Shown: positions 16,666 through 25,925, counted from the first letter of the stretch. The stretch: 64,000 nt of DNA from PRO6 sp035565775 (GCA_035565775.1 DATMRW010000025.1:113184-177183); one strand, 5' to 3'. Notes: generated by a model not told the origin, from the sequence alone. Numbers and translations are program-made.

Positions 16666-19600
16666 ATGATCTCGAAGTATTTCATCGAGCGCCCGGTTCT
16701 TGCCAACGTCATCGCAATTTTGATCGTTCTCATCGGGGCTGTCGCGCTTCTGGGATTGCCGGTCGCGCAGTATCCCGACGTTGTTCCGCCCACGGTGCAG
16801 GTGACCACGCGCTATCCCGGCGCGAGCGCAAAGACTGTGGTGGACACGGTCGCGCTGCCCATCGAGCAGCAGGTCAACGGCGTCGAGGACATGATCTACA
16901 TGCAGTCCTATAGCGGCTCCGATGGCAGCTACACGCTGACCGTGACCTTCAAGATCGGCACTGACCTGAACTTCGCGCAGGTTCTGGTGCAGAACCGGGT
17001 ATCAAGCGCGCTGTCGTCGCTGCCGCAGGCTGTGCAGAGCCAGGGCGTGACGGTGCAGAAGCGTTCGACCGCGATCCTGCTGTTCGTCACCCTGACGTCT
17101 ACCGACGCGCAGCGCGACAGCCTGTATCTGAGCAACTACGCCACGATCAATCTCAAGGATGAGCTGGCACGCCTTCCCGGCGTGGGCAACGTCACCGTGT
17201 TCGGCGCCGGCCAGTACTCGATGCGGCTCTGGCTCAATCCCAACCAGATGCAGGCGCGCGGCCTGGTGCCGCAGGATGTCGTCCAGGCCGTCCAGCAGCA
17301 GAGCCAGCAGGTCACTGCCGGTCAGGTCGGCATGCCGCCGGCCCCGCCCGGGCAGGCGTTTCAATACACGCTGAACGTCAGCGGCCGTCTGAACAGTGTC
17401 GATCAGTTCGCTGACATCATCGTCAAGACCGGAACCTCGGGCGACATCACGCGCCTGCGCGACGTCGGGCGTGTCGAGCTGGGAGCGCAGACTTACAGCC
17501 AGGTTTTTGCGCTCGACCGGCGGCCGGCGACCGGCATCGCTGTTTTCCAGTCGCCCGGCGCCAATGCCATCGATGTCGCCGGCTCGGTCCGCACAAAGAT
17601 GACGGAGCTGGCGAAGAGCTTTCCGCCCGGCATCCAGTTCGAGATTCCGTTCGACACCACGACCTTCGTCAAAGCCTCGATCAATGAGGTCTACAAGACG
17701 CTCATTGAAGCGGCGCTGCTGGTGCTGGTCGTGATTTTGGTATTTTTGCAGGACTGGCGCGCAATGCTGGTGCCGGCGACAACGGTCCCCGTGACCATCA
17801 TCGGCGCGTTCGCGGCGATGGCCGCGCTCGGGTTCACGGTGAACCTGTCGACCTTGTTCGCGATCATTCTCGCCATCGGCATCGTCGTCGACGACGCGAT
17901 CGTGGTGGTGGAGGGCGCCGCGCACAACATCGAGCAGGGGATGACCGGCGCGCAGGCCGCGATCAAGGCGATGGACCAGCTGTTCGGCCCCATCATCGGC
18001 ATCACGCTGGTGCTGGTGTCGGTGTTTCTGCCGGCGGCGTTTCTGCCGGGCCTGACCGGGCGCATCTATGCCCAGTTCGCCCTCGTCATCGCCGCAACGG
18101 CGTTGATCAGCGCCGTCAATGCGGCGACGCTGAAGCCGACCCAGTGCGCATTGTGGCTGCGGCCGGCGGTCCCGCCGGAGCAGCGCAACTGGTTCTATCG
18201 CGGCTTTAACGCAGTCTATGGCCGGGTGGAGCGCTGGTATGCTGCGTTCATCAGCCGTCTGACCGCGCACAGCGGCATTTCAGTGATCGTGGCGCTGGCC
18301 CTGATCGGCGGCAGCATCTATGGGCTGTCGCGGGTGCCGACGGGTTTTCTGCCGATCGAGGATCAGGGCTATCTGCTCGCCGCAGTGCAACTGCCCGACG
18401 GCGCGTCGTTGGAGCGCACCCAGCAGGTCATGGACCGCGTCAGCGAAATCGGCGGCAAGACGCCGGGCGTCGCGCATGTGCTCGGCATCGCCGGCATTTC
18501 CGCGCTCGACAACAGTGCGAGCCTTGCCAATGCCGGCGTCGCCTATCTCGTGCTCAAGGACTGGAGCGAGCGGGGAGCGGGCGAGGATCTGCGATCGCTG
18601 GTGATCGGATTGAACCAGTCGCTCGCCGCCATTTCCGAGGCGCGGATCATCGTGCTGCCACCGCCGCCGATCCAGGGCATCGGCAACGCCGCTGGATTTG
18701 CCATGCAGGTCGAGCTGCGCGACGGCAGCTCGGATTTCAACAAGCTGCAGGCCGTCACCAACGCCGTCGTCGCGAATGCGCAGACGCAGAGTTCGCTGCA
18801 GCGGGTGAGTTCGCCGTTCCGCTCGATGGTGCCGCAGTTCGATGTCGAGGTCGACAGGGTGAAGACCCAAACCCTGCAGGTATCGACCGATGAGGTCTTC
18901 TCCACGCTGGCGTCGTATCTGGGGTCGTCCTTCGTCAGCCAGTTCAACAAGTTCGGCCGCACCTTCCAGATCTATGCGCAGGCTGATGCCCAGTTTCGCC
19001 TGCTGCCCCGCGACATCGCGAACATGATGGTGCGTAACCAGCGCGGGGACATGATCCCGCTCGGCACCCTGATCAAGATCACGCCTGCGGCCGGCCCCTC
19101 GCTTATCAGCCTCTACAATCTCTATCCGTCGTCAACGGTTGTCGGGCTGCCCGCACAAGGCTTCAGCTCCGGTCAGTCGATCGCGCTGATGGAGGAGATT
19201 GCGGCCAAGACCCTGCCGCCTGGCACATCCTACGAATGGACGGGGATGTCCTATCAGGAGAAGCTCGTCAGCAACCAAATCTATCTCGTCTTCGGCCTCG
19301 CGATGCTGCTGGTCTATCTTGTTCTTGCCGGCCAGTACGAGAGCTGGTACGCGCCGCTTTCGGTCATCCTTGCGGTGCCGCTGTCGCTGATCGGCCCGAC
19401 TTCGGTTCTGATGGGGCTGCGGATCGACAACAATCTGTACGTCCAGATCGGGCTGATCCTCCTGATTGCGTTGTCCGCGAAAAACGCAATTTTGATCGTG
19501 GAGGTCGCGCGGGAGCTTCGCGTCCGAGACGGCAGGCCGCTGATCGAATCCGCTGTCGAGGCCGCGCGCGCCCGGTTCCGGCCGATCCTGATGACGTCGT

Positions 19601-19809
19601 TTGCCTTCATCCTGGGCGTTGCGCCGCTGGTATTCGCGACCGGTGCCGGTGCCAGTGCCCGCAAGTCGATCGGCATCACGGTTTTCAGCGGCATGATCGC
19701 ATCGACCTGCCTTGCGGTCCTGTTCGTGCCCGCGTTCTTTGTGGTCGTCCAGCGCTTCGAGGAGTGGCGCGCGGCGAAAAAGACGCCGGCGAAATCAATG
19801 CCCGCGTGA
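16666..19809 (+). CDS. RND efflux pump, HAE-1 (AcrB/MexF-like) family (second system)
   Basis: 1047-residue inner-membrane proton/drug antiporter. Features are the MISKYFIERPVLANVIAIL first helix, YPGASAKTVVDTVALPIEQQ in the porter domain, IGIVVDDAIVVVEGAAHNIE with the TM4 Asp pair, and LSAKNAILIVEVARELR in TM10. It is translationally adjacent to the adaptor at 15448, and no outer-membrane channel gene follows. MexF-like by feel (MISKYFIERPVLANV start). It is convergent with the FemAB-like gene. Substrate cannot be deduced. Confidence 0.97.
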   Translation: MISKYFIERPVLANVIAILIVLIGAVALLGLPVAQYPDVVPPTVQVTTRYPGASAKTVVDTVALPIEQQVNGVEDMIYMQSYSGSDGSYTLTVTFKIGTDLNFAQVLVQNRVSSALSSLPQAVQSQGVTVQKRSTAILLFVTLTSTDAQRDSLYLSNYATINLKDELARLPGVGNVTVFGAGQYSMRLWLNPNQMQARGLVPQDVVQAVQQQSQQVTAGQVGMPPAPPGQAFQYTLNVSGRLNSVDQFADIIVKTGTSGDITRLRDVGRVELGAQTYSQVFALDRRPATGIAVFQSPGANAIDVAGSVRTKMTELAKSFPPGIQFEIPFDTTTFVKASINEVYKTLIEAALLVLVVILVFLQDWRAMLVPATTVPVTIIGAFAAMAALGFTVNLSTLFAIILAIGIVVDDAIVVVEGAAHNIEQGMTGAQAAIKAMDQLFGPIIGITLVLVSVFLPAAFLPGLTGRIYAQFALVIAATALISAVNAATLKPTQCALWLRPAVPPEQRNWFYRGFNAVYGRVERWYAAFISRLTAHSGISVIVALALIGGSIYGLSRVPTGFLPIEDQGYLLAAVQLPDGASLERTQQVMDRVSEIGGKTPGVAHVLGIAGISALDNSASLANAGVAYLVLKDWSERGAGEDLRSLVIGLNQSLAAISEARIIVLPPPPIQGIGNAAGFAMQVELRDGSSDFNKLQAVTNAVVANAQTQSSLQRVSSPFRSMVPQFDVEVDRVKTQTLQVSTDEVFSTLASYLGSSFVSQFNKFGRTFQIYAQADAQFRLLPRDIANMMVRNQRGDMIPLGTLIKITPAAGPSLISLYNLYPSSTVVGLPAQGFSSGQSIALMEEIAAKTLPPGTSYEWTGMSYQEKLVSNQIYLVFGLAMLLVYLVLAGQYESWYAPLSVILAVPLSLIGPTSVLMGLRIDNNLYVQIGLILLIALSAKNAILIVEVARELRVRDGRPLIESAVEAARARFRPILMTSFAFILGVAPLVFATGAGASARKSIGITVFSGMIASTCLAVLFVPAFFVVVQRFEEWRAAKKTPAKSMPA

Positions 19810-19838
19810 ACGCCGGGTGGAGAACAGCGGTGAGCCGC

Positions 19839-20927
19839 TCAGGCGCGCTGCCAGCTCTGGATCTTGTTGCGGGCGTTGCGCACGGCGAACATCCCCTTGA
19901 CGATCGCAGTAGCGGTCGGCGACGGTGAGTAGTGAAACTCCTGGGCGGTGAGCAGCGCGCCGCGCTTGCCGGCAAGCCCCTTCTTGAACTGCTGGATGCC
20001 GCGGTCGCCGGTGCCTCCGAGGTCGCACCATGTAATTCCTCCGTTGTCCCGAAGCCATTCGACGAGACGCCACTGAAGGATGTAGCCGGCCTGCAGCTCC
20101 GTTGCCTTGTCGTTGGTCGCGCCGAACACGTAGTAGGCAAGATCCCCGACGATGCTGAACACCGCACCTGCGACGGCCTCGCCGTCGTGATGGGCCAGCG
20201 CAACCCTCATCTTCATTTGCGAGGGAAGGCGGACGAGATCTGGAATGGCCTGCGGCAGGTCCACACCGGGATAGTTGAGGCGCTTGCGCTCGACCATTTC
20301 GGCATAGATTTTCTGAAACGTGCGGAAATCGGCCTCGTCATCGCTGATGGTGATGTTCAGGTCGTTCGCGTCCCCGAGCTTGAGATTGTAGCGCCACCTC
20401 TTGTCGAGGCTCTTCTTCTGCTCGTCGGCGCTCAGGGCGACGTTGACGAAATAATGATCGAGGACCGACGACTGGCTGCCGCGAAAGCCGAGCTCTTCCA
20501 GCAGCCGTGCCTCGACCGGATAAAATTCGAGATGGGGGCGGGGCCTTACGATGAGATAGAGTTTGCGGCGGGTGCAATATTCGTCGATCAGCGCTTGCAC
20601 CACGGTCCGGTAGCTAGCTTCGTCGCTTCGCGTGCCGCTCCTGCGCCAGAACGGCCCGAACCGCACGAGTGCGAGGCCGCGGTTGATGATCGGCACCGTC
20701 AGCAGGCCGACGCGCGCGCCGCCGAGTAAAACGCCGCCCTTGCGCACGACGATGTTGCTCGTGCGTTCGCTGCGCTTGTTCGCGGCATGGATCGCGGTCT
20801 GTTCGTAGTGGATGTCCGAAAAGCGGCTCATGGCGGCGTGCCACTTATCGTCCGGCAAATCTCGGGCAATGTCCTGATTTTCGACGTGATGATCGACAAG
20901 ATATGCTTCGGCGGACTCTAGCGTCAT
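19839..20927 (-). CDS. FemAB/GNAT-fold aminoacyl- or acyltransferase (Acetyltransf_6 type)
   Basis: 362 residues without signal peptide or membrane helices. It has two GNAT-like halves, typical of FemAB-related proteins. The recognisable part is the second half, RWRYNLKLGDANDLNITISD, then AEMVERKRLNYPGVDLPQ, VALAHHDGEAVAGAVFSIVG, and LQAGYILQWRLVEWLRDNG...WCDLGG. Such proteins transfer an aminoacyl or acyl group in peptidoglycan, exopolysaccharide or capsule modification, but many are uncharacterised. It is isolated between convergent and divergent neighbours that offer no pathway clue. An alternative is a plain GNAT acetyltransferase of unknown substrate. Confidence 0.82.
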   Translation of the reverse strand: MTLESAEAYLVDHHVENQDIARDLPDDKWHAAMSRFSDIHYEQTAIHAANKRSERTSNIVVRKGGVLLGGARVGLLTVPIINRGLALVRFGPFWRRSGTRSDEASYRTVVQALIDEYCTRRKLYLIVRPRPHLEFYPVEARLLEELGFRGSQSSVLDHYFVNVALSADEQKKSLDKRWRYNLKLGDANDLNITISDDEADFRTFQKIYAEMVERKRLNYPGVDLPQAIPDLVRLPSQMKMRVALAHHDGEAVAGAVFSIVGDLAYYVFGATNDKATELQAGYILQWRLVEWLRDNGGITWCDLGGTGDRGIQQFKKGLAGKRGALLTAQEFHYSPSPTATAIVKGMFAVRNARNKIQSWQRA

Positions 20928-21180
20928 CTCACAAATGCTTTCGGACTTCCTGTATCTGCGCTCATCGAGGATCGGGCCCTCGCTCTGCTCCTTCAGCCTT
21001 CCTCACCGTGGTGGCCAGGCTCGCCTAGGCAACAGCACATCCCATAATTGTCAGGGCCACGATATACCCTGTGAACGAATGCAGGTATGCGAAATCGTGA
21101 ATGTTGATGTGCCGGTAAAAAGTATTGCGACGCGACCTTTTGAGCGGCGAATCGCGTGTCCGCGCAGGCGAAGGCGGATG

Positions 21181-22281
21181 CTAGGCGGCGCGCTCGAGGT
21201 CCGCTTTGAGCGCGAGGAGGAAGCGGGCGGCTTCTCCGCCTGTGACGACGCGGTGGTCGAAGGTGAGGGACAGCGGCAACACCCGCCGGATCGCCGCTTG
21301 GCCCTGATGCGCCACCACCCGCTCGGCAATGCGGCCGGCGCCGATGATCGCCACCTGAGGTGGCACCACCACGAGGCTGGCGACACGGCCGCCGATCGTG
21401 CCGAAATTCGACAGCGTGATCGTCGCGCCGCGCAATTCCTCCGGCGGAATGCGGCGTGCGGCGGCGTCGGCCCGTAGCCTGTCGAGGCCGGCGCGCAGGT
21501 CCCGCGCATCGCGGGCGGCGACGTTGCGCATGATCGGCACGATGAGGCCCCCTTCGGTATCGACGGCGATGCCGACGTCGATGCGTTCGAGAAGGCGGCG
21601 CTCGCCTGCGCGCGCGTTGTACCACGCATTGAGCGAGGGCTCGGCGCGGCAGGCAGCGGCGATGGCGCGCATCAGGCGGACGGTCGCGTCCATGTCTTTC
21701 CGCCAATCCTCGATATCGGCTTCATCCGTCACTGTCGCCGGCACGACCTCGGCATGGGCGGCGGCCATGCGCTGGGCCATCGCGCGGCGCATACCGCGAA
21801 GCGGCTCGGCCGGTCCGAGGTCGGTGAGGCTTTTGGCGGCGCGTTCGACGTCGGCGCGGGTGATGGTGCCGCCGGGCCCCGTGGCATGGGCGGCGTTGAG
21901 ATCAACGTCGAGCTGGCGCGCCAGCGCCCGCACCGCGGGGAGAACCTGCGGGGCTGCGGCCGCTGGTCCGGCCGGTCTTGCGCCCGGGGCGGCCTGCGGC
22001 TTGCCGCTGTCGAGCTCGCCGACGATCGTGCCGGTGTCTTCGCCGGTGCCCTCGGCAAACTCGACGAGCGGCGCACCGACCTTCACCAGATCTCCTTTGG
22101 CTCCGAACAGGTGGGCGATGCGGCCGCTGGTTGGCGAGGGCACCTCGACGACGGCCTTGTCGGTTTCGACCGAGACGAGAGGCTGGTCCGTCACCACGTG
22201 ATCGCCTTCGTTCACGTGCCATGTGACGATTTCAGCCTCTTCCAACCCTTCGCCGAGATCCGGCAACATGAATTGTCGCAT
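21181..22281 (-). CDS. Dihydrolipoamide acyltransferase (E2) of a branched-chain type 2-oxoacid dehydrogenase
   Basis: E2 core of the complex: carries the acyl group on a lipoyl-lysine and passes it to CoA. 366 residues with a single lipoyl domain (residues 1-77; lipoylated Lys in VETDKAVVEVPS, K42). An Ala/Gly/Pro linker leads to a peripheral-subunit-binding domain (about 114-150, VRALARQLDVDLNAAHATGP) and the catalytic acyltransferase domain. The active-site motif reads DHRVVTGG, with Thr where most E2s have Asp (DHRxxDGG). I recall this variant in bacterial branched-chain-type E2s. It is the last gene of E1alpha-E1beta-E2 on the minus strand. No E3 (lpdA) follows, so E3 must come from elsewhere. 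Confidence 0.94.
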   Translation of the reverse strand: MRQFMLPDLGEGLEEAEIVTWHVNEGDHVVTDQPLVSVETDKAVVEVPSPTSGRIAHLFGAKGDLVKVGAPLVEFAEGTGEDTGTIVGELDSGKPQAAPGARPAGPAAAAPQVLPAVRALARQLDVDLNAAHATGPGGTITRADVERAAKSLTDLGPAEPLRGMRRAMAQRMAAAHAEVVPATVTDEADIEDWRKDMDATVRLMRAIAAACRAEPSLNAWYNARAGERRLLERIDVGIAVDTEGGLIVPIMRNVAARDARDLRAGLDRLRADAAARRIPPEELRGATITLSNFGTIGGRVASLVVVPPQVAIIGAGRIAERVVAHQGQAAIRRVLPLSLTFDHRVVTGGEAARFLLALKADLERAA

Positions 22282-22296
22282 GACGCGGTCCTGCCT

Positions 22297-23277
22297 TCAG
22301 TTGAATTCACTGACCTTGCGCGCGGCTGCGACGATGCGCTCGACCGAGGGCATGAATTGCTGTTCGAGGCGCGGCAGCGGGACGATGGTATCGTAGCCGG
22401 TGACGCGGGCGACCGGAGCAAGGAGGGAGGTCAGCCCGCGCTCGGCGATCACGGCGGCGATCTCCGCGCCAAAGCCGCCGGTTCGCGTGGCCTCATGAAC
22501 GATCACGCAGCGTCCCGTCTTGGCGATGGAGTCCAGCACGGTTTCTGCGTCATACGGCTTGAGGGTGGCGAGGTCGATCACCTCGGCGCTGATGCCGTCG
22601 CCGTCGAGCGCCTCGGCGGCGGCAAGGGTCTCCTTCACCATCGCGCCCCAGCTGATCAGGGTGACGTCCCGGCCTTCGTGCAGCACGAAAGCGACATCAA
22701 GCGGCAGGGCCTCGCCATTGTCTTCGACATCGCCCTTGGCGGCGCGGTAGAGCCGTGTCGGTTCGAGAAAGACGACAGGGTCGGGATCGCGGATGGCAGC
22801 GAGCAGCAGGCCATAGGCGCGCTCCGGCGACGACGGCATGACCACGCGCAGGCCGGGGATGTGCGCGAGCATGGCCTCGGTGCTCTCCGAGTGATGTTCG
22901 GGCGCGCGAATGCCGGCGCCATGCGGCACCCGCAGCACCATCGGGCAGCTCAGCCGCCCGCGCGTGCGATTGCGCAGGCGCGCGGCGTGGTTCACGAGCT
23001 GATCGATGCAGGGATAGATGAATCCCATGAACTGTATTTCGCCGACCGGCCGCAAACCTTGTGCCGCCATGCCGACGCACAGCCCGCTGATGAGAAGTTC
23101 GGACAACGGCGTATCGACCACGCGCTCGGCTCCGAAGCGTTGCTGCAGGCCCACGGTCGCGCGAAAAACGCCGCCGTTGACGCCGACGTCTTCGCCGAGC
23201 ACGACGACCATCGGATCGTCCGTCATGGCCCGCGCGAGCGCGAGATTGACCGCTTCCACCAGTGTCATTTCGGTCAT
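22297..23277 (-). CDS. 2-oxoacid dehydrogenase E1 component, beta subunit
   Basis: Transketolase-like beta subunit of the thiamine-diphosphate E1 (alpha2beta2). 326 residues from the ATG at 23277, which overlaps the E1alpha stop as ATGA; the upstream extension of the frame is non-homologous. Signature segments are LVEAVNLALARAMTDDPMVV, LGEDVGVNGGVFRATVGLQQ, FGAERVVDTPLSE, and RRPHGAG-type VPHGAGIRAPEHHSESTEA. The C-terminal domain starts at about GRDVTLISWGAMVKETLAAA. E2 begins 16 bp after its stop, so the genes are transcriptionally coupled. Closest in style to branched-chain or acetoin-type E1 beta rather than PdhB. Confidence 0.95.
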   Translation of the reverse strand: MTEMTLVEAVNLALARAMTDDPMVVVLGEDVGVNGGVFRATVGLQQRFGAERVVDTPLSELLISGLCVGMAAQGLRPVGEIQFMGFIYPCIDQLVNHAARLRNRTRGRLSCPMVLRVPHGAGIRAPEHHSESTEAMLAHIPGLRVVMPSSPERAYGLLLAAIRDPDPVVFLEPTRLYRAAKGDVEDNGEALPLDVAFVLHEGRDVTLISWGAMVKETLAAAEALDGDGISAEVIDLATLKPYDAETVLDSIAKTGRCVIVHEATRTGGFGAEIAAVIAERGLTSLLAPVARVTGYDTIVPLPRLEQQFMPSVERIVAAARKVSEFN

Positions 23278-24371
23278 GCGCCGCGCTCCTCGACTTCCCG
23301 CCGCTGCTCGGCATAGGCCCGTGGCAGCTCGGCATAGAGATGATCGAACATGCTGGTGGCGGCCTGCGGCGGCATCGCTAGATAGCGCTCGACGGCGGCC
23401 TCGACCTTTGTCTGGCACTCTGCGATGAGCTTTTCCTCCGCCGCCTTGCTCCAGGCCGCGCGGCCGACAAGAAACGCGCGCAGGCGCGCGATCGGCTCCT
23501 TCTTCCAATAGGTCTGGACCTCGTCGGGCGGCCGGTAGCGGGCCGCATCGTCCGCCGTCGTGTGATCGCCGAGCCGGTAGGTCACCGCCTCAATCAGACG
23601 GGGACCGCCGCCACTGCGCGCGGCCTCGATCGCTTCCCCGGCCGCGGCATGCACGGCGATGGCGTCGTTGCCGTCAACCTGTTCGCCGCTAAAGCCGGCC
23701 GCGATCGCTTTCTGCGCGAGCGTCTGTGATGCGGTCTGCATCCGCAGCGGCACCGAAATGGCCCACTGATTGTTGGCGACGACGAACACCACGGGAAGCT
23801 TGTGCACGCCGGCAAAATTCATCGCCTCCCAGACGTCGCCTTTGGACGTCGCGCCATCGCCGAACAGGCAGACCGCGACGCGCGGTTCCTTGCGCAGCCT
23901 GAAGGCGTAGGCGACGCCCGCCGCATGTGGCGCCTGCGAGCCGACGGGGATGCAGAACGGAAAATCCTCGACCGGACCGGAGAAGTGATTGCCACGCTCA
24001 TCCCCGCCCCAGAACAGCAAAATTTCTTCCAGTTTGACGCCGCGCCAGATCAGGGCCGCGTTGTCCCGATAAGAGGGCAGCAGCACATCCTCATCGCGCA
24101 TGGCGCTGGCGACACCTACGGAGACGGCTTCCTGGCCGAGCGAGACGGCATAGGTGCCGAGCCGCCCGGTGCGTTGCAGCGCCACGGCTTTGAGGTCGAA
24201 TGCGCGCACGAGCACCATCGCGCGATAGAGCGCAACGAGCTTGTCGGTGTCGGATGCGAAGGCTGGAAGCGGGCGCTTGATCGAGCCGTCCGGCGCGAGA
24301 TAGTTGCGATAGCGTACGTCGAAGTGCGCGATCACCGGGAGCTGGTCGTCTGTGCCGCGTTGCTCAGTCAT
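23274..24371 (-). CDS. 2-oxoacid dehydrogenase E1 component, alpha subunit
   Basis: Thiamine-diphosphate-binding alpha subunit that decarboxylates the 2-oxoacid and transfers the acyl group to E2 lipoate. About 365 residues from the ATG at 24371 (an in-frame GTG at 24386 is possible). The thiamine-diphosphate motif is present in full: CLFGDGATSKGDVWEAMNFA ... VVANNQWAISVP. GTYAVSLGQEAVSVGVASAM and LPSYRDNAALIWRGV are typical of branched-chain E1alpha, as is YRLGDHTTADDAARYR, the phosphorylation-loop region. First gene of the E1alpha-E1beta-E2 operon. Real substrate could be branched-chain 2-oxoacids, pyruvate or acetoin; the motifs favour branched-chain. Confidence 0.94.
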   Translation of the reverse strand: MTEQRGTDDQLPVIAHFDVRYRNYLAPDGSIKRPLPAFASDTDKLVALYRAMVLVRAFDLKAVALQRTGRLGTYAVSLGQEAVSVGVASAMRDEDVLLPSYRDNAALIWRGVKLEEILLFWGGDERGNHFSGPVEDFPFCIPVGSQAPHAAGVAYAFRLRKEPRVAVCLFGDGATSKGDVWEAMNFAGVHKLPVVFVVANNQWAISVPLRMQTASQTLAQKAIAAGFSGEQVDGNDAIAVHAAAGEAIEAARSGGGPRLIEAVTYRLGDHTTADDAARYRPPDEVQTYWKKEPIARLRAFLVGRAAWSKAAEEKLIAECQTKVEAAVERYLAMPPQAATSMFDHLYAELPRAYAEQRREVEERGA

Positions 24372-24529
24372 GCGATCACTCGTCACCCTTTCGTTGACGA
24401 TGGTTGGTCAACGAACGAGAGAGGATCCGGTTCGGTGCGCGGTGCGGTTTATTCTCCCCGAGTCACGACCATCGCGTGCTTTGCAAAGGTGGGCCCGGCA
24501 GAAAATGCGCCGGCTGAAGCAGGTTTTGC

Positions 24530-25540
24530 CTAAAACTTGCTGCGAATGGCGGCGGTCATCGGCTTGGCGCCATCCGGTGCGCTCAGCGGCAGCGAGACGG
24601 TGAAGAAGCCGGCCGTGCCTTGCAGGCGGTTTTCCACGTCGAACTCGCGATAGACCTTGATCCGCGTCGAGATCGGCAGCTTTCCGACATCGAAGGTATA
24701 GCTGATCGTTCCGCCAAGCGCGACCACGCGCCCCATGAAGGGGCCGAGTCTGGCGCCGCTGCCGCTGTCTCCGGTCAATTGCTGATAGTAGTAGCCGACG
24801 AGGCCGACCGTAAATTCCTTGGTCAGGTATTTTGAGGCGGCCCATTCGAGATGGAATTCGTCGCCGGTCTTGTAGTCCGTCGCTTTATTGATCCGGTTGA
24901 AGGTAAAGCCCATCGCCGCCGAGAGGTCCCAGCCGATCGCCGGGTCGAGCCAGGTGACTGCGCCGTAGAGGTCGACCGCAGGACGATTCAGCGAAGCGTT
25001 CGATAGCTGGCCGGGGACGAAGCTGCCGGACGGGATGACACCGGTGATGCCGAACTGCCAATGAAAATTGCCGGAATGCCAGCCGACAAAGGACGTGACG
25101 AGAAAGTCGCTGAGATTGAATTCGGCGTTCGTGACGTTGGCGCCGACCGGTCCGAGCTGCGGCGAGTTGACTTGAAGGTTGGCATTCACGCGCGGCACTC
25201 CATAGGTCGGCACGGTCACCGAGAAGGCGAGGTCGCCGCCGAGTATTTTGGCGGGTGTCACCCACATCGTCGTCGGAAGGTTCAGCCAGCTGCTGGCGTT
25301 GATGTTAGCGATCAGCAGGCCGCCGTCTGGAAGCGTCAGTCCGCTGCCAGCCCTGCCGCCGTAGAAGTATGTGTCGTTCTGGAAATAGACGCCGGGCGGC
25401 GGGGTGAAGCCTGCCATCGGACCGCGCGCGCCCAGCAGGTAGACGCCGACTCCGTTTTCGGCCGCTTGAGCATGGCCGCCTGGTACGGCGGCAAGCAGGA
25501 TCGCAACAAAGCCATAGAGCAAGCGAGATACGCATCGCAT
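24530..25540 (-). CDS. Outer-membrane beta-barrel protein, phenol-degradation MetA / SphA-like family
   Basis: 336 residues from the ATG at 25540, which has GGAGG seven bases upstream; the longer frame up to 25642 is unlikely. A signal peptide (LLYGFVAILLAAVPGGHAQA) precedes a chain of alternating amphipathic strands ending in Phe (KPMTAAIRSKF), the classic outer-membrane barrel C-terminus. Strand-like repeats include YTFDVGKLPISTRIKVYREF and GFFTVSLPLSAP. This family is often annotated as transporter or 'SphA family', and members sit beside catabolic clusters for hydrophobic aromatics. It is divergent from the small protein at 25926, 158 bp beyond the E1alpha start region. Role in uptake of hydrophobic compounds is inference. 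Confidence 0.8.
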   Translation of the reverse strand: MRCVSRLLYGFVAILLAAVPGGHAQAAENGVGVYLLGARGPMAGFTPPPGVYFQNDTYFYGGRAGSGLTLPDGGLLIANINASSWLNLPTTMWVTPAKILGGDLAFSVTVPTYGVPRVNANLQVNSPQLGPVGANVTNAEFNLSDFLVTSFVGWHSGNFHWQFGITGVIPSGSFVPGQLSNASLNRPAVDLYGAVTWLDPAIGWDLSAAMGFTFNRINKATDYKTGDEFHLEWAASKYLTKEFTVGLVGYYYQQLTGDSGSGARLGPFMGRVVALGGTISYTFDVGKLPISTRIKVYREFDVENRLQGTAGFFTVSLPLSAPDGAKPMTAAIRSKF

Positions 25541-25727
25541 CGTCAACCTCCGTCCGGAAACCAACGCACGCCCGCAATCCATGCGCGTAGTAAGACAGAA
25601 CAGGGATGCGACAACAAATCTATTCGCGGGTTGCGAAGGCAAGGCCTGTCAGTTCTTGCTCCGGCGTGGCCAGGGCGACACAGTGATGTGCCGCGAAGCA
25701 CATTTCGGCCAAATGACCTAGCGGGCT

Positions 25728-25766
25728 GACTTGGGATGAAGACTTGGGATGAAGAGTTGGGATGAA
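25728..25766. repeat. Three tandem 13-bp repeats
   Basis: GACTTGGGATGAA at 25728-25740 and 25741-25753, then GAGTTGGGATGAA at 25754-25766 (one mismatch), followed by a partial GACTTGG leading straight into the dispersed element at 25770. A short direct-repeat array of slippage type or iterated binding sites. Confidence 0.8.
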
Positions 25767-25769
25767 GAC

Positions 25770-25791
25770 TTGGCACAAATTGCACGTCACA
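25770..25791. repeat. Dispersed 22-bp intergenic element, copy 2
   Basis: TTGGCACAAATTGCACGTCA continues CA at 25790. It differs from copy 1 (11701-11722) at two positions and lies about 135 bp upstream of the start at 25926. GAACTACTGTCC follows at 25804, matching the GTTACTGTCG after copy 1. Confidence 0.55.
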
Positions 25792-25925
25792 ACGACAGGA
25801 AAGGGAACTACTGTCCGGGGCGATCCAATTGCTGGCGGGCATCAATTTTGCCAGGGGACGACGTGGCAGGTGAAGCTTACCGATCTTGCGCTGTGACTGA
25901 GCCGCAAAACCGAAAGGGCCTGAAC

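Noticed and set aside
17002..18270. 422-residue minus-strand frame inside the second RND pump
   Set aside because: His/Arg/Gln-rich shadow of the pump frame with no start signal.
21754..23316. 520-residue plus-strand frame across E1beta/E2
   Set aside because: Antisense to two certain dehydrogenase genes; Arg/Gly/Asp-rich shadow translation.
11701..25791. TTGGCACAAATTGCAC as a sigma-54 promoter
   Set aside because: TGGCAC and TTGC are present, but the GG-to-GC distance is 8 rather than the 10 bases that sigma-54 needs, in both copies.
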